The translations under genes were made by a program, and so were the position numbers. A stretch of 64,000 bases of DNA from Rattus norvegicus (taxonomy: Eukaryota; Chordata; Mammalia; Rodentia; Muridae). The stretch is from NCBI RefSeq assembly GCF_036323735.1, contig NC_086024.1:134623553-134687552 (forward strand). Direction: 5' to 3'. The notes below the pieces were generated by a model. The model made no database searches and was not told the DNA's origin. It saw only the letters and a list, made by a program, of their open reading frames with translations. Positions 1 to 10,259 of the stretch are shown here, in pieces; within the stretch, counting starts at the first letter, position 1, and every line of letters begins with the position of its first letter.

Positions 1-1244
1 TTTGTTCATTTGAATATTGTCTCTCTTTTAGTTAGTTTGGCTAAGGCTCTATCTAGCTTGTTGATTTTTTTTTTTCAAAAATGAAAAACAGCTCTTGGTT
101 TCATTGATTCTTTTTGTTGTTCTCTTTGTGTATGATTTATTGATTTGAGCCCTGAGTTTGGTTATTTCCTGATGTCTCCTCCTCTTGCGTGTGTTTGCTT
201 CTTTTTGTTGTAGAGCCTTCAGGTGTGCTTTTAAGATGCTAACATGAGATAGCTCCAATCCCTTTATGAAGGCGCGTAGTACTATGAATGTTCCTCTTAG
301 TACTGCTTTCGCTGTGCCCCATATATTTGGGTATGTTGTGTCTTTATTTTCATTGGTTTCTAGGAAGTCTTTAATTTCTCCCTTTATTTCTTCCCTGATC
401 CAGAGGTCATTCAGTAGAGCACTATTCAGTTTCCTCGAGTTTGTAGGCTTTCTGTTGTTTCTGTGGTTGAGTCCCAGCTTTAATCCATGCTGTTCTGATA
501 AGATACAAGGAGGGTTGTTTTTTTTTTTTTTCAGTTTTGTTATATCTGTTGAGACTTGCTTTGTGACTAACTATATGGTCAGTTTTGGAGAAGGGTCTGT
601 TAGGTGCCAAGAAGTTATATTCTTCTGTGTTTGAGGGAAATATTCTATAGGTGTTTGTTAAGTCCATTTGATTCATAACCTCTGTTTACTTTATTTCTCT
701 GTTTAGTTTCTGTCTTGATGATTTGTCCATTGGTGAGAGTGGAGTATTGAAGTCTCCTACTATTAATGTGTGGGATTTGATGTGTAATTTAATCTTTAGT
801 AATGTTTCTTTTATGACTTTGGGTGTCCTTCCATTTGGGGCATAGATAGTCAGAATAGAGTGGTCATTTTGGTGGATTTTTCCTTCGATGAATGTATGAA
901 GTGACCTTCTCATCTCTTTTGCTAATATGAAAATCTGTTTTATTACATATTAGAATTGGGTCCACAGGTTGATTCTTGCGTCAGTTTGCTTAGAAAACCT
1001 TATTCTAGTCCTTTACTCTGAGATGATGTCTATCTTTGTTGCTAAGGTTTGTTTCTTGTTTGCAGCAGAGTAAGGGGTTATGTCTTTGCATCCAGTCTGT
1101 TATCCTATGTCTTTTTATTGGGAAATTGAGTCCACTGATGTTGAGAGACATTAATGACCAGAAATTGTTAATGGTTATTTTGATGGTGGTGTGGTGGTGG
1201 TGGTGGTGGTGGTGGTGGTGGTGGTGGTGGTGGTGGTGGTGGTG

Positions 1245-1298
<54 letters not shown>

Positions 1299-2640
1299 AT
1301 GCATGCTTCTCTTTCTTTGGTTTCGTTAGTATGAATTATTTCCTGTGTTTTCTTGGGATAAGTTAGCCTCTTTAGGTTGGAGTTTCCCTTCTGTTATCTT
1401 TTCTAGGGCTGGATTTGTGCATAGATATTGTTTAAATTTGGCTTTGTCATGGAATATATTGGTTTCTCCATCTATAGTGATTATGAGTTTTGCTGGGTAT
1501 TATAGTCTAGGCTAACATTTGAGGTCTGTTAGAGTCTGCAAGACATCTGCCCAGGCCCTTCTGGCTTTTAGAGTCTCTGTCGAGAAGTCAGGTGTAATTC
1601 TTATAGGTTTGCTTTTATGTGTTACTTTACCTTTTTCCCTTGCAACTTTTAATATTCTTTCTTTGTTTTGTATAATCAAAACACTAAGCATGTTGATTAT
1701 TATGTGGCAGGGGCATTTTCTTTTCTGGTCCAATTTATTTGGTGTTCTATAAGCTTCTTGTGTGTCTGTAGGTTTCTCTTTATGTTGGGGAAGTTTTCTT
1801 CTATGATTTTGTTGAAAATATTTTCTGGGCTTTGGAGCTGGGAGTCTTCTCCTTTTTCTCTTCCTATTATGTTTGGTCTTTTCATGGTGTCCCAGATTTC
1901 TTAAATGTTTGTGTCATGAACATTTAAATTTAGCATTTTCTTTGACTAATCTATTGATTCCTTCAATCGTATCTTCTGTGCCTGTCATTTTTTTTCTTGC
2001 ATTGTTTGGTGATGATTGCATCTGTAGTTCCTGTTCTTTTCCCTAGGTTTTCCTTCCCCAGGACTATTTCAGTTTGTGTTTTCTTTATTGCTTCTATTTC
2101 CATTTTCAGTTATTGGACAGTTTTATTCATTTCCTTCACCATTTTGATTGTATTTTCCTGTATTTCTTTAAGGGATTTATTCATTTCCTCTTTAAAGGCC
2201 AATATTATCTTTATAAGATCAGATTTAAGGTCTTGTGTTTCACCTGTGTTAGGGTGTCTGGGGCTTGCCCTAGCATGATAGTTGGTCTCTAGTGTTGCCA
2301 TATTGTTCTGGCTCTTGTTGGCTGTGTTCTTACACTCTCCTTTGGTCATTTGGTTGCCCCTGGTGTTGATGAGATGCTCCTAATGCCAGTAGGACTTCTC
2401 AGGGAGGCAGGCAGAGCCTGACAGTGGATCCCAGGAAGCAGGATGCTGTTCACATTTGCTGGCTGCTTTGCAAATGGACCTGGATAGTAGGGGATTGACT
2501 GGGGAGAAGTCTAAGCTTAATCCTTCTGGGACCCCAAAAGACTCCTTGGGATGTCAGGGTGAGCTGTGTGTCAGAAGATAGAGATCAGAGGACAGCAGGC
2601 AACACACCACTGGCTATGCCTGGGGCGAACCCACTTTGTC
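1..2640 (-). mobile_element. LINE-1, antisense: ORF2 start, ORF1 and 5' region, decayed
   Basis: Read on the minus strand this is an L1 retrotransposon whose 3' part lies outside the window. About 1304-686 encodes the start of ORF2 with the apurinic endonuclease fold: the segment SLNISGLNFPIKRHRITDW, then a frame containing NIYAPN-like and VGDFNTPLS motifs. About 676-49 continues into the linker (HLKALQQKEAN). About 2349-1330 encodes ORF1: a start-like MTKGECKN, a polar coiled-coil (SLKEIQENT), then MKRPNIIG and KPIRITPDFSTETLKARR of the RNA-binding C-terminal part. Reading frames are broken in several places, so it is not active. A GGT/GT microsatellite sits at the ORF1-ORF2 junction. About 2350-2640 is probably the element's 5' UTR, which is less certain. 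Confidence 0.85.
1183..1294. repeat. (GGT)n-(GT)n compound microsatellite
   Basis: About 64 bases of GGT units pass directly into about 48 bases of GT. It lies within the antisense L1, near where ORF2 begins. It produces artefactual poly-Trp/Val and poly-His/Thr frames. Confidence 0.97.
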
Positions 2641-2885
2641 CATTTTTAATTGGACTTTTCCTGACCATTGAGTTATATGAATTCTTTCTCTGACTTCTTG
2701 TACTAACCTATTGAGCATGGTTTATAAATGTCACCTTACTTCTTCCATACCAAGAGGTCATCTCTGCCTATGACGTTCGGCCATACTACATGTCTACTTT
2801 TGCTTCTATGGCTTGTGCTCTTACAGGTCAAATCCAAAAAGAAAATCATTGCCCAGATTGATGTCATGAAGTTCTTCACTGCCTT

Positions 2886-3660
2886 AATTCCTTTTCTATT
2901 GCTGTGAAGAGACACCATGACCAAGGCAACTCTTATAAAAGAAAGCATTTAATTGGGAGCTTGCTTATAGTTTTAGAAAGTTAGTCCATTGTAGGATGCT
3001 GTCATTATGCAGGTGAAGGCAGGTACAAGATAGAACGAGGCCTGTTATTGGACGAGAAGGAAGGATGGGTGGGAGAAGTTTTAGAGGGGAGGAGACTGGA
3101 GCTAGGGAGAGAGAGGCAGTGGAGAGAACATGGAGGCAGATGTTAAGATTCCTCTCTGTACATTTAAAGGTTGTTATGAATATTCTTAAGGGATGGATGT
3201 GTACAGGGCTTTGTATGTCTAGGTGGGCAATTATATCTTATCAGAGGTTATTGTGTTGTGTGTTCTTTCATGTGGCGATTTAACTGAATTCAAGAGAGTA
3301 TGTGGTGGCTGGAGACATGTGTATGTCTGGCATGGTGGCAACCTGCCTTGGGAACTAGATGGGTAGAGAGATTGTTGCCAGGCTCAGAGAGTAGCCATCA
3401 GCAGTGTGATATGGGGTTGAGCAAAATGGGTGAGAGGCTTTGCTGACTGAGATGAAGATATCTACCATATCTTGGGGCACTATGGTGCCAGATCTAGTAC
3501 AGGATAAAAGACACCATTTTTTTTTAATAATTTTATAGCAGCAGTCCATACCTGTTCTAATAAGGCCTTCTAATCTTTCTCAAACAGTTTTACTCTTTGG
3601 CGACTAAGCATTCAAATATATGAGTACATAGGGGCCCATTCTTGCTCAACCCACCAAATT
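2886..3660 (-). mobile_element. ORR1-type MaLR LTR, antisense, interrupted
   Basis: The left arm (about 2886-2989) reads 'ctattgctgtgaagagacac' onward, the reverse complement of the ORR1 3' end. The right arm (about 3550-3660) includes 'gcattcaaatatatgag' and 'gggcccattcttgctcaacc', the reverse complement of its 5' end. The middle is replaced by a separate LTR at 2990-3543, and some ORR1 sequence appears to be missing. ORR1 belongs to the non-autonomous ERVL-MaLR group. Confidence 0.75.
2990..3543 (+). mobile_element. ERVK-like solo LTR (RMER-type candidate) with 6-bp TSD
   Basis: A 554-bp insert starts TGTAGG and ends AGCA. It is flanked by an exact 6-bp duplication GTCCAT (2984-2989 and 3544-3549). 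TG...CA ends plus a 6-bp duplication fit a class II (ERVK) LTR. The purine-rich internal sequence and 'ggcaggtacaagat' box recur in antisense at 54798-55486, so this is a dispersed family. The subfamily name is not certain. No internal viral genes are present. Confidence 0.65.
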
Positions 3661-4011
3661 CCCCTTGTTCACTTCTAGTAGTTTTACAGATTAAAGTATA
3701 CATTTGAGTCTTTAATCCATCTGAGCTAGTTTTAAATATGGAGTGAGATGAGGAGCAAATTCCCTTTTCTCCATGTGGAATCATGGCAAAGGGTGCCTTC
3801 TGTCCATGTGTGTTCTAGCATTATCATTCAACATCAGCTGACTCTCAGTGTGTACACTGATCACAAGTCAGGGCTCCCCACAGACAGCCTTACCAAGGAG
3901 TGGCAGGACACAAACCTGGAGCAGAGGCCCTAGATCAATTAATCCTTGTAGCATTTATTTTGGGATACATGTAGTTCTGGAAGGCCAGTGAGGTTGGATG
4001 GTTGTATTAAT

Positions 4012-4326
4012 AGCTTTGCTACCGCTGTAATAAAATACCAGGACCAAAAGTATCTTACTGAAGACTTTATTTTGGTTTAAAGTATCAGAGAGTTAGAGCC
4101 CATATTGGTAGAGACAGCAGACAGACAGATCAGAAAGCATTTTTAACAGGCGTGAAACAGAATGAGCAGGTGGTAGTGTAAGGCTAAGAACTCAAAACCC
4201 CACCCTAGTGATGCACCTCCTGCAAGGCTGTACCAACTGAAGTTCCTCCATACAGCACCCCCCAACTGGGCAGCAAGTGTTAGAATGCCTGAGACTATAG
4301 GGGACATTTCAGATTCAAAGCATGAC
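4012..4326 (-). mobile_element. MaLR-type LTR, antisense, decayed
   Basis: It begins 'gctttgctaccgctgtaat' followed by 'aaaataccaggaccaaaag' and ends 'ggggacatttcagattcaaa gcatgaca'. Both are hallmarks of reverse-complemented MaLR LTR ends (MST/MLT/ORR group). The interior is degenerate. Confidence 0.55.
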
Positions 4327-5800
4327 AGTAATCACCATGAAATGGAAGCAATCACTTCTTGGCCAGGGGGACTCATAGCATTTGATGGGGACCTAGAACT
4401 GTGCTACCCATTCTGGTGAACATAGCAAAGCCTTGGCATGTCTGAGATGGCAAGATTGCTGGGCACAAGGCTCTGGAGGCCATCACTAGAGGCCTGAGGA
4501 ACCAGCTAGGGTGTTGGGGTCAGTTGAGGTATATTCATGAGAGAGAGGGTCAAGAGAGTGTAGGACCCCATGGAGGTTTACAACATGCTCTGGGCTTCCT
4601 GTCAAGGCATCTACCTTGGACATGATTGGGGCATGACTCTGAGTGTAAAGAAAGAGGATGCAGGAAGGAGACACAAAAATTCCAGGCAGAAACTTTTGCC
4701 ATGGTCCATGTGGAGGCAGAGGGATGCGGTCCTGAGGATGAAGCATAGCTTAGGTTCTGGATGACAATGGACATCATTTCAAGAAGAGGGATCAAGCCAG
4801 TGGGGGCTTGGGATACTAGGGAACGAATTCAGGGAAGCCTGGCAGTACCTGGAAGAATTCTAAGCGCAGCCTAGAGATACTGGTAATAGTAGCACCTAGA
4901 GGAGGTTATAAGTAATGATCTGGCCCAGTAGAGATGGCACCCTGCTTTGGGCTTGCCTCTGCAAACTAGCTCAGTTCCCTGGGATTAGGGCATGAAGTGA
5001 AAAGTGTGACAGTAGCCAACAGCCTGATCCGGGGCTGGAGGACAGCGTGGAGAGCGTCTGCTTATGATGGAGGCACCAGAACCCTGCTGCACATGTCTTT
5101 GATGCCCAAGTAATGCCCTAGGAGGCAGTGTGAACTGAGTTCCGCTTAAGTCTGAGCTCTGAAGGCAGCAGCAGGCTCAGTTCCGTATGCCCCCTGTGTG
5201 TTTCCAGAACTCCAGTCTTCGGAGACTGGTTTGGCACCAACAGAAAACCACGAGCAAATTGCCAGTGGTAAAACATCGCATAAACATAGCTTCTTGCAAA
5301 ATCCTGGTCATAACCACGAAGCATTACCCAACAGTGAAGCGAGGTCTGTGTACCTTACTGGAGAGCCCAGGGTCCCCTGGACGGTGTGTCCTGCCAGCTT
5401 GGGAGTTCCCACTCTTGGTGTCCAGATTCCTCAATGGCTACTTGGAGCAGCAAAGAGAAGCAGAGACCAAGGACCCTTGAGACCAGAGCCTCTTTCCCCT
5501 CCTGCCAGTAGGAAGTGTTTACTGCCCAGAGCTGACTTGGGCCTGCCAAACACCCTGCTTCTAGTGGCCAGGCAGTGAGAGTCGCGATCCAACTGTGCTC
5601 AGCGAACAGAAGCAGAACTGAGGACACCCTGGATCTGGCAGGGTGTGGCAGGGCAGGAGATTTACCTTGATCTCCTTGGGCATCCCTGGACCCATGGTGT
5701 GAAGAGAGCTCTGATAGACCTTCAAAGGGGTAGAGTGGAGATGGTCTCTGTTGGCTTCACTGAGATGAAAATAGCTCCCATTCAGAAATGAGGAGTCTTA
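4327..5800. other. Unassigned interval
   Basis: No repeat family, splice-flanked exon or RNA could be recognised here. Open frames reach 126 codons on the plus strand near 5198-5578 but overlap opposite-strand frames of similar size and show no domain. Confidence 0.5.
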
Positions 5801-6330
5801 CCTAAGCACATGGTGAGGGGTCCCAGCTTCATGCTTGCACAGTTTTACATATCAATCATCATTCTCCCAGATCCAAAGTTAACAGTCTTAGGTACCACTT
5901 GTAATGAGATCTTGTGGCTTCTGGCTTCCTGTGGACTCAGCCTGTCTGACATAAGTAGCTGAGTCCATTCTTTTCAAAGTTTGAGTGATATCCCACTGTG
6001 TACAGGCACAGCACCCTTATTCATTTACCTGAGGATAGACACCGAGGAACTGTGTGATGGTCGTTTGGTTTGATGGCCGTTGTATGAAGGAGAGTCAGGA
6101 TTCATGCTAGGCGCCCATGCTCCAGTGGATGCTGCACTGTACCCATGGACATACAGGCATTATTAACTGCATTATGATTTATTTTTAAAAGGTGGAGGGC
6201 CTGAAGATGGGAGGGGAATGCAGAGGGAGTCCTGAAGAAGTTAAGGAGGAAAACAGGAAGTGGGGTAGGGGTGGATATGCATATGAAATCACTAAAGGAA
6301 AAAGATGTCTCTTTGGGGTTCTTTGCTCAT
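5800..6330 (-). mobile_element. Probable old L1/Lx 3' fragments
   Basis: The stretch near 5960-6060 resembles the antisense L1 3' text 'ttcttttcaaagtttgagtg ... actgtgtac...cattta'. The purine-rich block at 6185-6270 resembles Lx 3' UTR ends. Both are highly diverged. Confidence 0.35.
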
Positions 6331-6519
6331 TCTACAATTAGAATTTTGTTTTCCCCTTGTTGAATTGTTTCAGTTCCTTGTGTACTTTAGATATTAACCT
6401 TATGATGTATGGCTTAAAAAATGGTTTCCTCTAGTTTTTAGCTGTTATTTTGTCTCTGTCAAGAAGTGGTTTTTTGCTTGATGTAACCAAGCTTATATAT
6501 TTTTTCTTTGCTTTTGGAG

Positions 6520-6523
<4 letters not shown>

Positions 6524-6573
<50 letters not shown>
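6524..6573. repeat. (CA)n microsatellite
   Basis: About 25 uninterrupted CA dinucleotides immediately precede a B1 SINE. Confidence 0.97.
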
Positions 6574-6574
<1 letters not shown>

Positions 6575-6584
6575 TTATCTCAAA

Positions 6585-6730
6585 GCTGTTGGATGTGGTG
6601 GCATACACCTTTAATTCTAGCACTTGGGAGGTAAAGGTGAGGGGATCTCTATGTCTTTAAGTTAGCCTTGTAACCCTCATAGTGAGTTACAAGCTAGTCA
6701 AGGCAACATAGTGAAAACTTACCTCAAAAA
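6585..6730 (+). mobile_element. B1 SINE, diverged
   Basis: 7SL-derived SINE: 'gttggatgtggtggcataca' then 'cctttaattctagcacttgg', followed by a degenerate right part ending in an A-rich stretch (cctcaaaaaa). It is inserted in antisense L1 sequence. Confidence 0.8.
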
Positions 6731-6831
6731 AGCGCTGTAAGTTATATAAAGCCAAAGCCAATGTTGCAACGTGATGGAAACTCCTCCCTCTGGTTTTCTT
6801 CTAGTAATTGTACAGTTTGGGATCTTATGTA

Positions 6832-7179
6832 ACAGTGCCTTAGTGTTTTACTGCTGTAAAAAGACACCAAGACCAAGACAAGTCTTATAAAGGACAGCTT
6901 TTAACTGAGGCTGGCTTACAGGTTCAGAGATTCAGTCCATTATCATCATGGCAGGAATCATGGCAGCATCCAGGCACGCATGGCGCTGGAGGAGCTGAGA
7001 GGTCTACATCTTATTCTGAAGGCAAACATGAGAAGACTGTCTTCAAGGTGACTAGCAGGAGAGTCTCAAAGTCCACCCCCATATTGACATACTTCCTCTA
7101 ACAAAGCCACACCTACTCCAACAAGATCACACCTCCTAATAGTTCCACTTCTTGGGCTAAGCATATTCATACCACCACA
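6832..7179 (-). mobile_element. ORR1A-like MaLR LTR, antisense, near full length
   Basis: It runs from 'ttactgctgtaaaaagacac' through 'ggcttacaggttcagag', 'ccattatcatcatggcagg' and 'tccaacaagatcacacctcc' to 'gcatattcataccaccaca'. That is the full reverse complement of an ORR1A LTR. It splits the surrounding L1. Confidence 0.85.
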
Positions 7180-7839
7180 TGTAGTAAGTTTTAATGTCTG
7201 GATGGAAGTTGATCTTTGTATGTAGTGTGAGATAATCCTTCAGTCTCCTGTATTGAATGTGAATGTCTAGTTTTCCCAACAGGAAGTATTTAAGCCTCTG
7301 TTCTTTTCCCAGGGTATGCTCTTGGCATAGACCTCTGAATGCTCTATCCTGTAACATTGATTGAAGTGTCTAGTTGGGATGTTAGTACCTTAGTGTTCTG
7401 ATCACCACTGTGTAATAGATTTTTAATTCAGTTATCGTGGGTCCTCCAGCTTTGTTCTCTTTGATCAAGATTGCTATGGCTAATTGGGGCCATTTATTGT
7501 TCAATACAAATTTCAATTTTCTCCTAGTTCTGTGAAAAATGACATCGGAACTGTGTATTGATCTGTAGATCACAGTGGGTAATTTGGATATTTTAACAAC
7601 ATTAATTCTTCCAATCACAGAAAGTTACCACATGCTATCTTTCCACTTATTGGTTTCTTGCTGTGTTTCTTTTATCAATGATCGACAGAGTTCAGCACAC
7701 GCATCCTTCACTTCCTTGGTTAAATATTCTCCTGAATCAGCTTTAGCGATTGCAAGTGAGATTGTTTGCTTAATTTCTTTACAGATAATTTGTTATTGTT
7801 ATATATAAACATAACTGATTTTCTCCACTCACCCTCCAA

Positions 7840-8371
7840 ACAATATAGGCTGTTGCTATTGCCCTTGGTTGCCTACCTGAACTTCACGGTAAGACCTTAT
7901 TGCTGAAGACCCACACAGGCTGGTCACAGGACGTAGACAAATGAAGTCAATCCTGACCAGGAATTTCTTCCCTGCTAGATAGCTTTTGTATTATCAGAAG
8001 ATGCTATGCAGGCTTCCTGGAATCAGGGGGACATCAACAGTCTTACTGGTTGTGAACTCAGTGAGCTGTAATACTGTCCATAGTGGTATGCACATTATGG
8101 AGTAATCAACTGCTTTGTGACTGAGTTTAAGGACTGCTCCACAGGAGGAAACACATGCCGACACTGCACACCTGACCAAGAACTCATGGTTGAGAAGCTG
8201 AATCTGCTAAATGGACAAGTATCAAATTGTTCTCCAGATAGAATCTCTCTACTCTTACAGTGTTGCTCTCGGCCCTCATCAAAGGAGTTTCTTTGTACAG
8301 GTGATGATGGGTAATGTAGAGACACTGGTCAAACAAAATAATATGTCAGTAGAATACTGAGCCACAAATGG

Positions 8372-8424
<53 letters not shown>

Positions 8425-8765
8425 CCATACTCTCACACTCCAGGGCCAACAGATTGTTGTAGAAGAGAGGGTGGAAATCCCAAGAAAGCCAGAAGTCAGA
8501 GGTTAGGGAGAACCATGGTGAAACTGTTTTCTGGACATGGATACAGCACCCATGAACTCAAAGCAACTATAGTCGTCTACATAAACCCTGCACAAGATCA
8601 TGCCAGTAAATGCTTATGGCATAGGAAGGGGTCATGAATCCCTATCTGGGGCCCTGTGAACAAACGATGGCCTCTGAGGGATGGCCATATTCAGGAGTAT
8701 ATTGATAGCACAAATTGGAATCGATAGGTTTCTAATTAAAAAGTAAAACATAACTGTCCTTTGCA
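7840..8765 (+). mobile_element. Lx-type rodent L1 3' UTR, sense
   Basis: It contains the long non-coding text characteristic of rodent Lx 3' UTRs: 'gttgctattgcccttggttg', 'gaccttattgctgaagaccc', 'ctggtcacaggacgtagac', 'tatggagtaatcaac', 'tttctttgtacaggtgatg', and a final 'acaaattggaatcgataggt' before an A-rich stretch. A (TC)n tract has expanded inside it. The short frames here are not coding. Confidence 0.6.
8374..8421. repeat. (TC)n microsatellite
   Basis: About 24 uninterrupted TC units within the Lx 3' UTR. Confidence 0.97.
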
Positions 8766-8809
8766 TGTTGATTCTACAGTTTGCGAGTTTACTGCATTTG
8801 TTTAAACAA

Positions 8810-8833
8810 TGTGTGTGTGTGTGTGTGTGTGTG
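8810..8833. repeat. (GT)n microsatellite
   Basis: Twelve GT units, followed by T-rich sequence. Confidence 0.95.
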
Positions 8834-9019
8834 TTTTCTTATGTTTCTTTTTCTCCCACATGATAATGTTTGCCATCAACAGAGAGTTCCACTTGTCCCT
8901 GTCCTATTTGGGTGTCTACTGTTTCCCAGTTTTTTCTTGCCTTCTTTCTTTGGCTAGAGCTTCTAGAATAGGATGTGCGGATGTGAAACCCTATTTCTAA
9001 TTCACTGTTTGAAAATGCT

Positions 9020-9635
9020 GTTTAGGGAGGGCCTGAGTGTCATCAAGGGTACAGAGGGTACCTGGAAGAGAATGGGGGACAAGAGACTCAAAGAAGGACC
9101 CCAAGACAAGAGTCTGATCAAGGCGACAATTTTATTTTTTCCTAAGGCTGAATTTATACCATAACAGGGGTAACAGAGGGAGGAGGGAAGTGTGAAACAT
9201 TTACACAGGCCAAGAACACAATATTGGTGTGGTCGGCTGATGTCAACAGGATGTTGGTTTTTCAGAAAGGTTACAGGTCATCACATGTATTTCTCAGCAA
9301 GGTCAGAGCTTTATCATATCATTATTCATCCTGACCACCAGATTTGTATTAGTCTTCTGCAGCTGGCTGGGGATTTTCCATGAACCCAGTCATACTTAAC
9401 TCTAACCATAATAATAACGTCACTAATGGAGTGTTTCAAGGACATCGCTCCCAACACCTGAGGCTATACCAAAGACCTCTGGCTGCCCCTCCCAACCCTT
9501 CAACTGGGACCCAGTCAGTCCTGAATTTCCTTCAAAGATTTGAACTCTTGGGGTGCACTGTGAGCTCCCAGCATTCCATTTCTCAGATTAGCAAGTCAGC
9601 CCAAGCTGTTAAAAGTATCTGAGCTCTCTGAGATC
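9020..9635 (-). mobile_element. Candidate ERV LTR, antisense
   Basis: This segment has no coding signal and resembles a reversed LTR. It has a reverse-complement poly(A) signal in 'acaattttattttttcc', the stretch 'acaagagtctgatcaaggcg' upstream, and C-rich sequence further on. Clear ends and duplications were not found, so this is tentative. Confidence 0.4.
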
Positions 9636-9639
9636 TGGG

Positions 9640-10250
9640 GCTGGAGAGGTGGCTTAGTGAGGGAGTGCATATTGTGCAAGTGGGTGTATAGACATGAATT
9701 CAGATCCCCAGAAGTGGTAAAAAGGAACACATGAGCACGGCACACATGTCTGTAACACATGAGCACAGTGATACATGTCTATATCACAGGAGCATGGTGA
9801 TGCATATCTGTAACACAGGAGCAGGGTGGTGCATGTCTGCAACATACAAGTACAGTGATACATGTCTATAACACAGGAGCACGGTGATACATGTCTGTAA
9901 CACACAAGTACAGTGATACATGTCTATAATACATGAGCACAGTGATACATGTTTGAAGCACATAAGCACAGTGATACATGTCTGTAACACATGACCGCGG
10001 TGATACATGTCTGTAACACATGAGCACAGTAATACATGTCTGACATATGAACAGAGTAATACACATCTGTAACTCTAGCACTGGTGGAGTAGGAAAATTG
10101 ATCCGTGAAGCTTGTCAACCAGACAGCTTAGGTTTAGGAAGAGACCTCCATTTCAGAAAATGAAGTGGAAAGACTGAGGAGGCTGTCAACTTCTTGCCTC
10201 CTCACATATACCCACAGACACATATATACACACTCACATAAGCATGCCCA
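9640..10250 (+). mobile_element. B4-type SINE with internal minisatellite
   Basis: The left arm (9640-9725) starts with a tRNA-like 'ggggctggagaggtggctta' and 'gaattcagatccccag'. The right arm (10071-10250) continues with 'aactctagcactggtggag', 'ttgatccgtgaagcttgtc' and a final CA-rich tail, the B1-like half of a B4A/RSINE element. Between them lie twelve 29-bp repeats that appear to derive from the central 'cacatgtctgtaac' segment. Confidence 0.65.
9726..10070. repeat. 29-bp minisatellite, 12 units
   Basis: Units begin at 9726, 9754, 9783, 9812, 9841, 9870, 9899, 9928, 9957, 9986, 10015 and 10043, with lengths of 28-29 bp. The shared core is AACACATGAGCACAGTGATA followed by CATGTCTGT. Because 29 is not a multiple of three, the minus-strand frames cycle and give a repetitive Cys/Met/His peptide that is not a gene. 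Confidence 0.93.
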
Positions 10251-10259
10251 TAAGACATA

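Larger units (their letters stand above)
2640..3790 (-). mobile_element. Old L1 3' end, antisense, split by an LTR nest
   Basis: 2640-2888 and 3660-3790 look like consecutive pieces of an ancient L1 3' region in antisense. The left part has the typical 'tttttaattgg ... tatgaattctt' and 'aatccaaaaagaaaatcattgccca' style sequence. The right part resumes with 'cttctagtagttttacag', 'gtctttaatccat' and 'atatggagtgagat', the order expected in L1. The gap between is filled by ORR1 and a further LTR. Confidence 0.7.
6330..7810 (-). mobile_element. Old L1, antisense (3' end to ORF2 C-terminus), split by CA repeat, B1 and ORR1
   Basis: 6330-6520 and 6730-6832 give L1 3' text. 7180-7810 continues it, and the minus-strand frame 7618-7382 reads WIGRIN-like (IGRINVVKISKLPTVIYR ... 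FHRTRRKLKFVLNNKWPQLA ... TELKIYYTVV), the conserved C-terminal part of L1 ORF2. Order and orientation are consistent with one element carrying three later insertions or expansions. Confidence 0.8.

Noticed and set aside
9654..10118. Cys/His/Met-rich repetitive peptide resembling a zinc-binding protein
   Set aside because: The 29-bp minisatellite cycles through three frames. There is no conserved spacing of a zinc finger.
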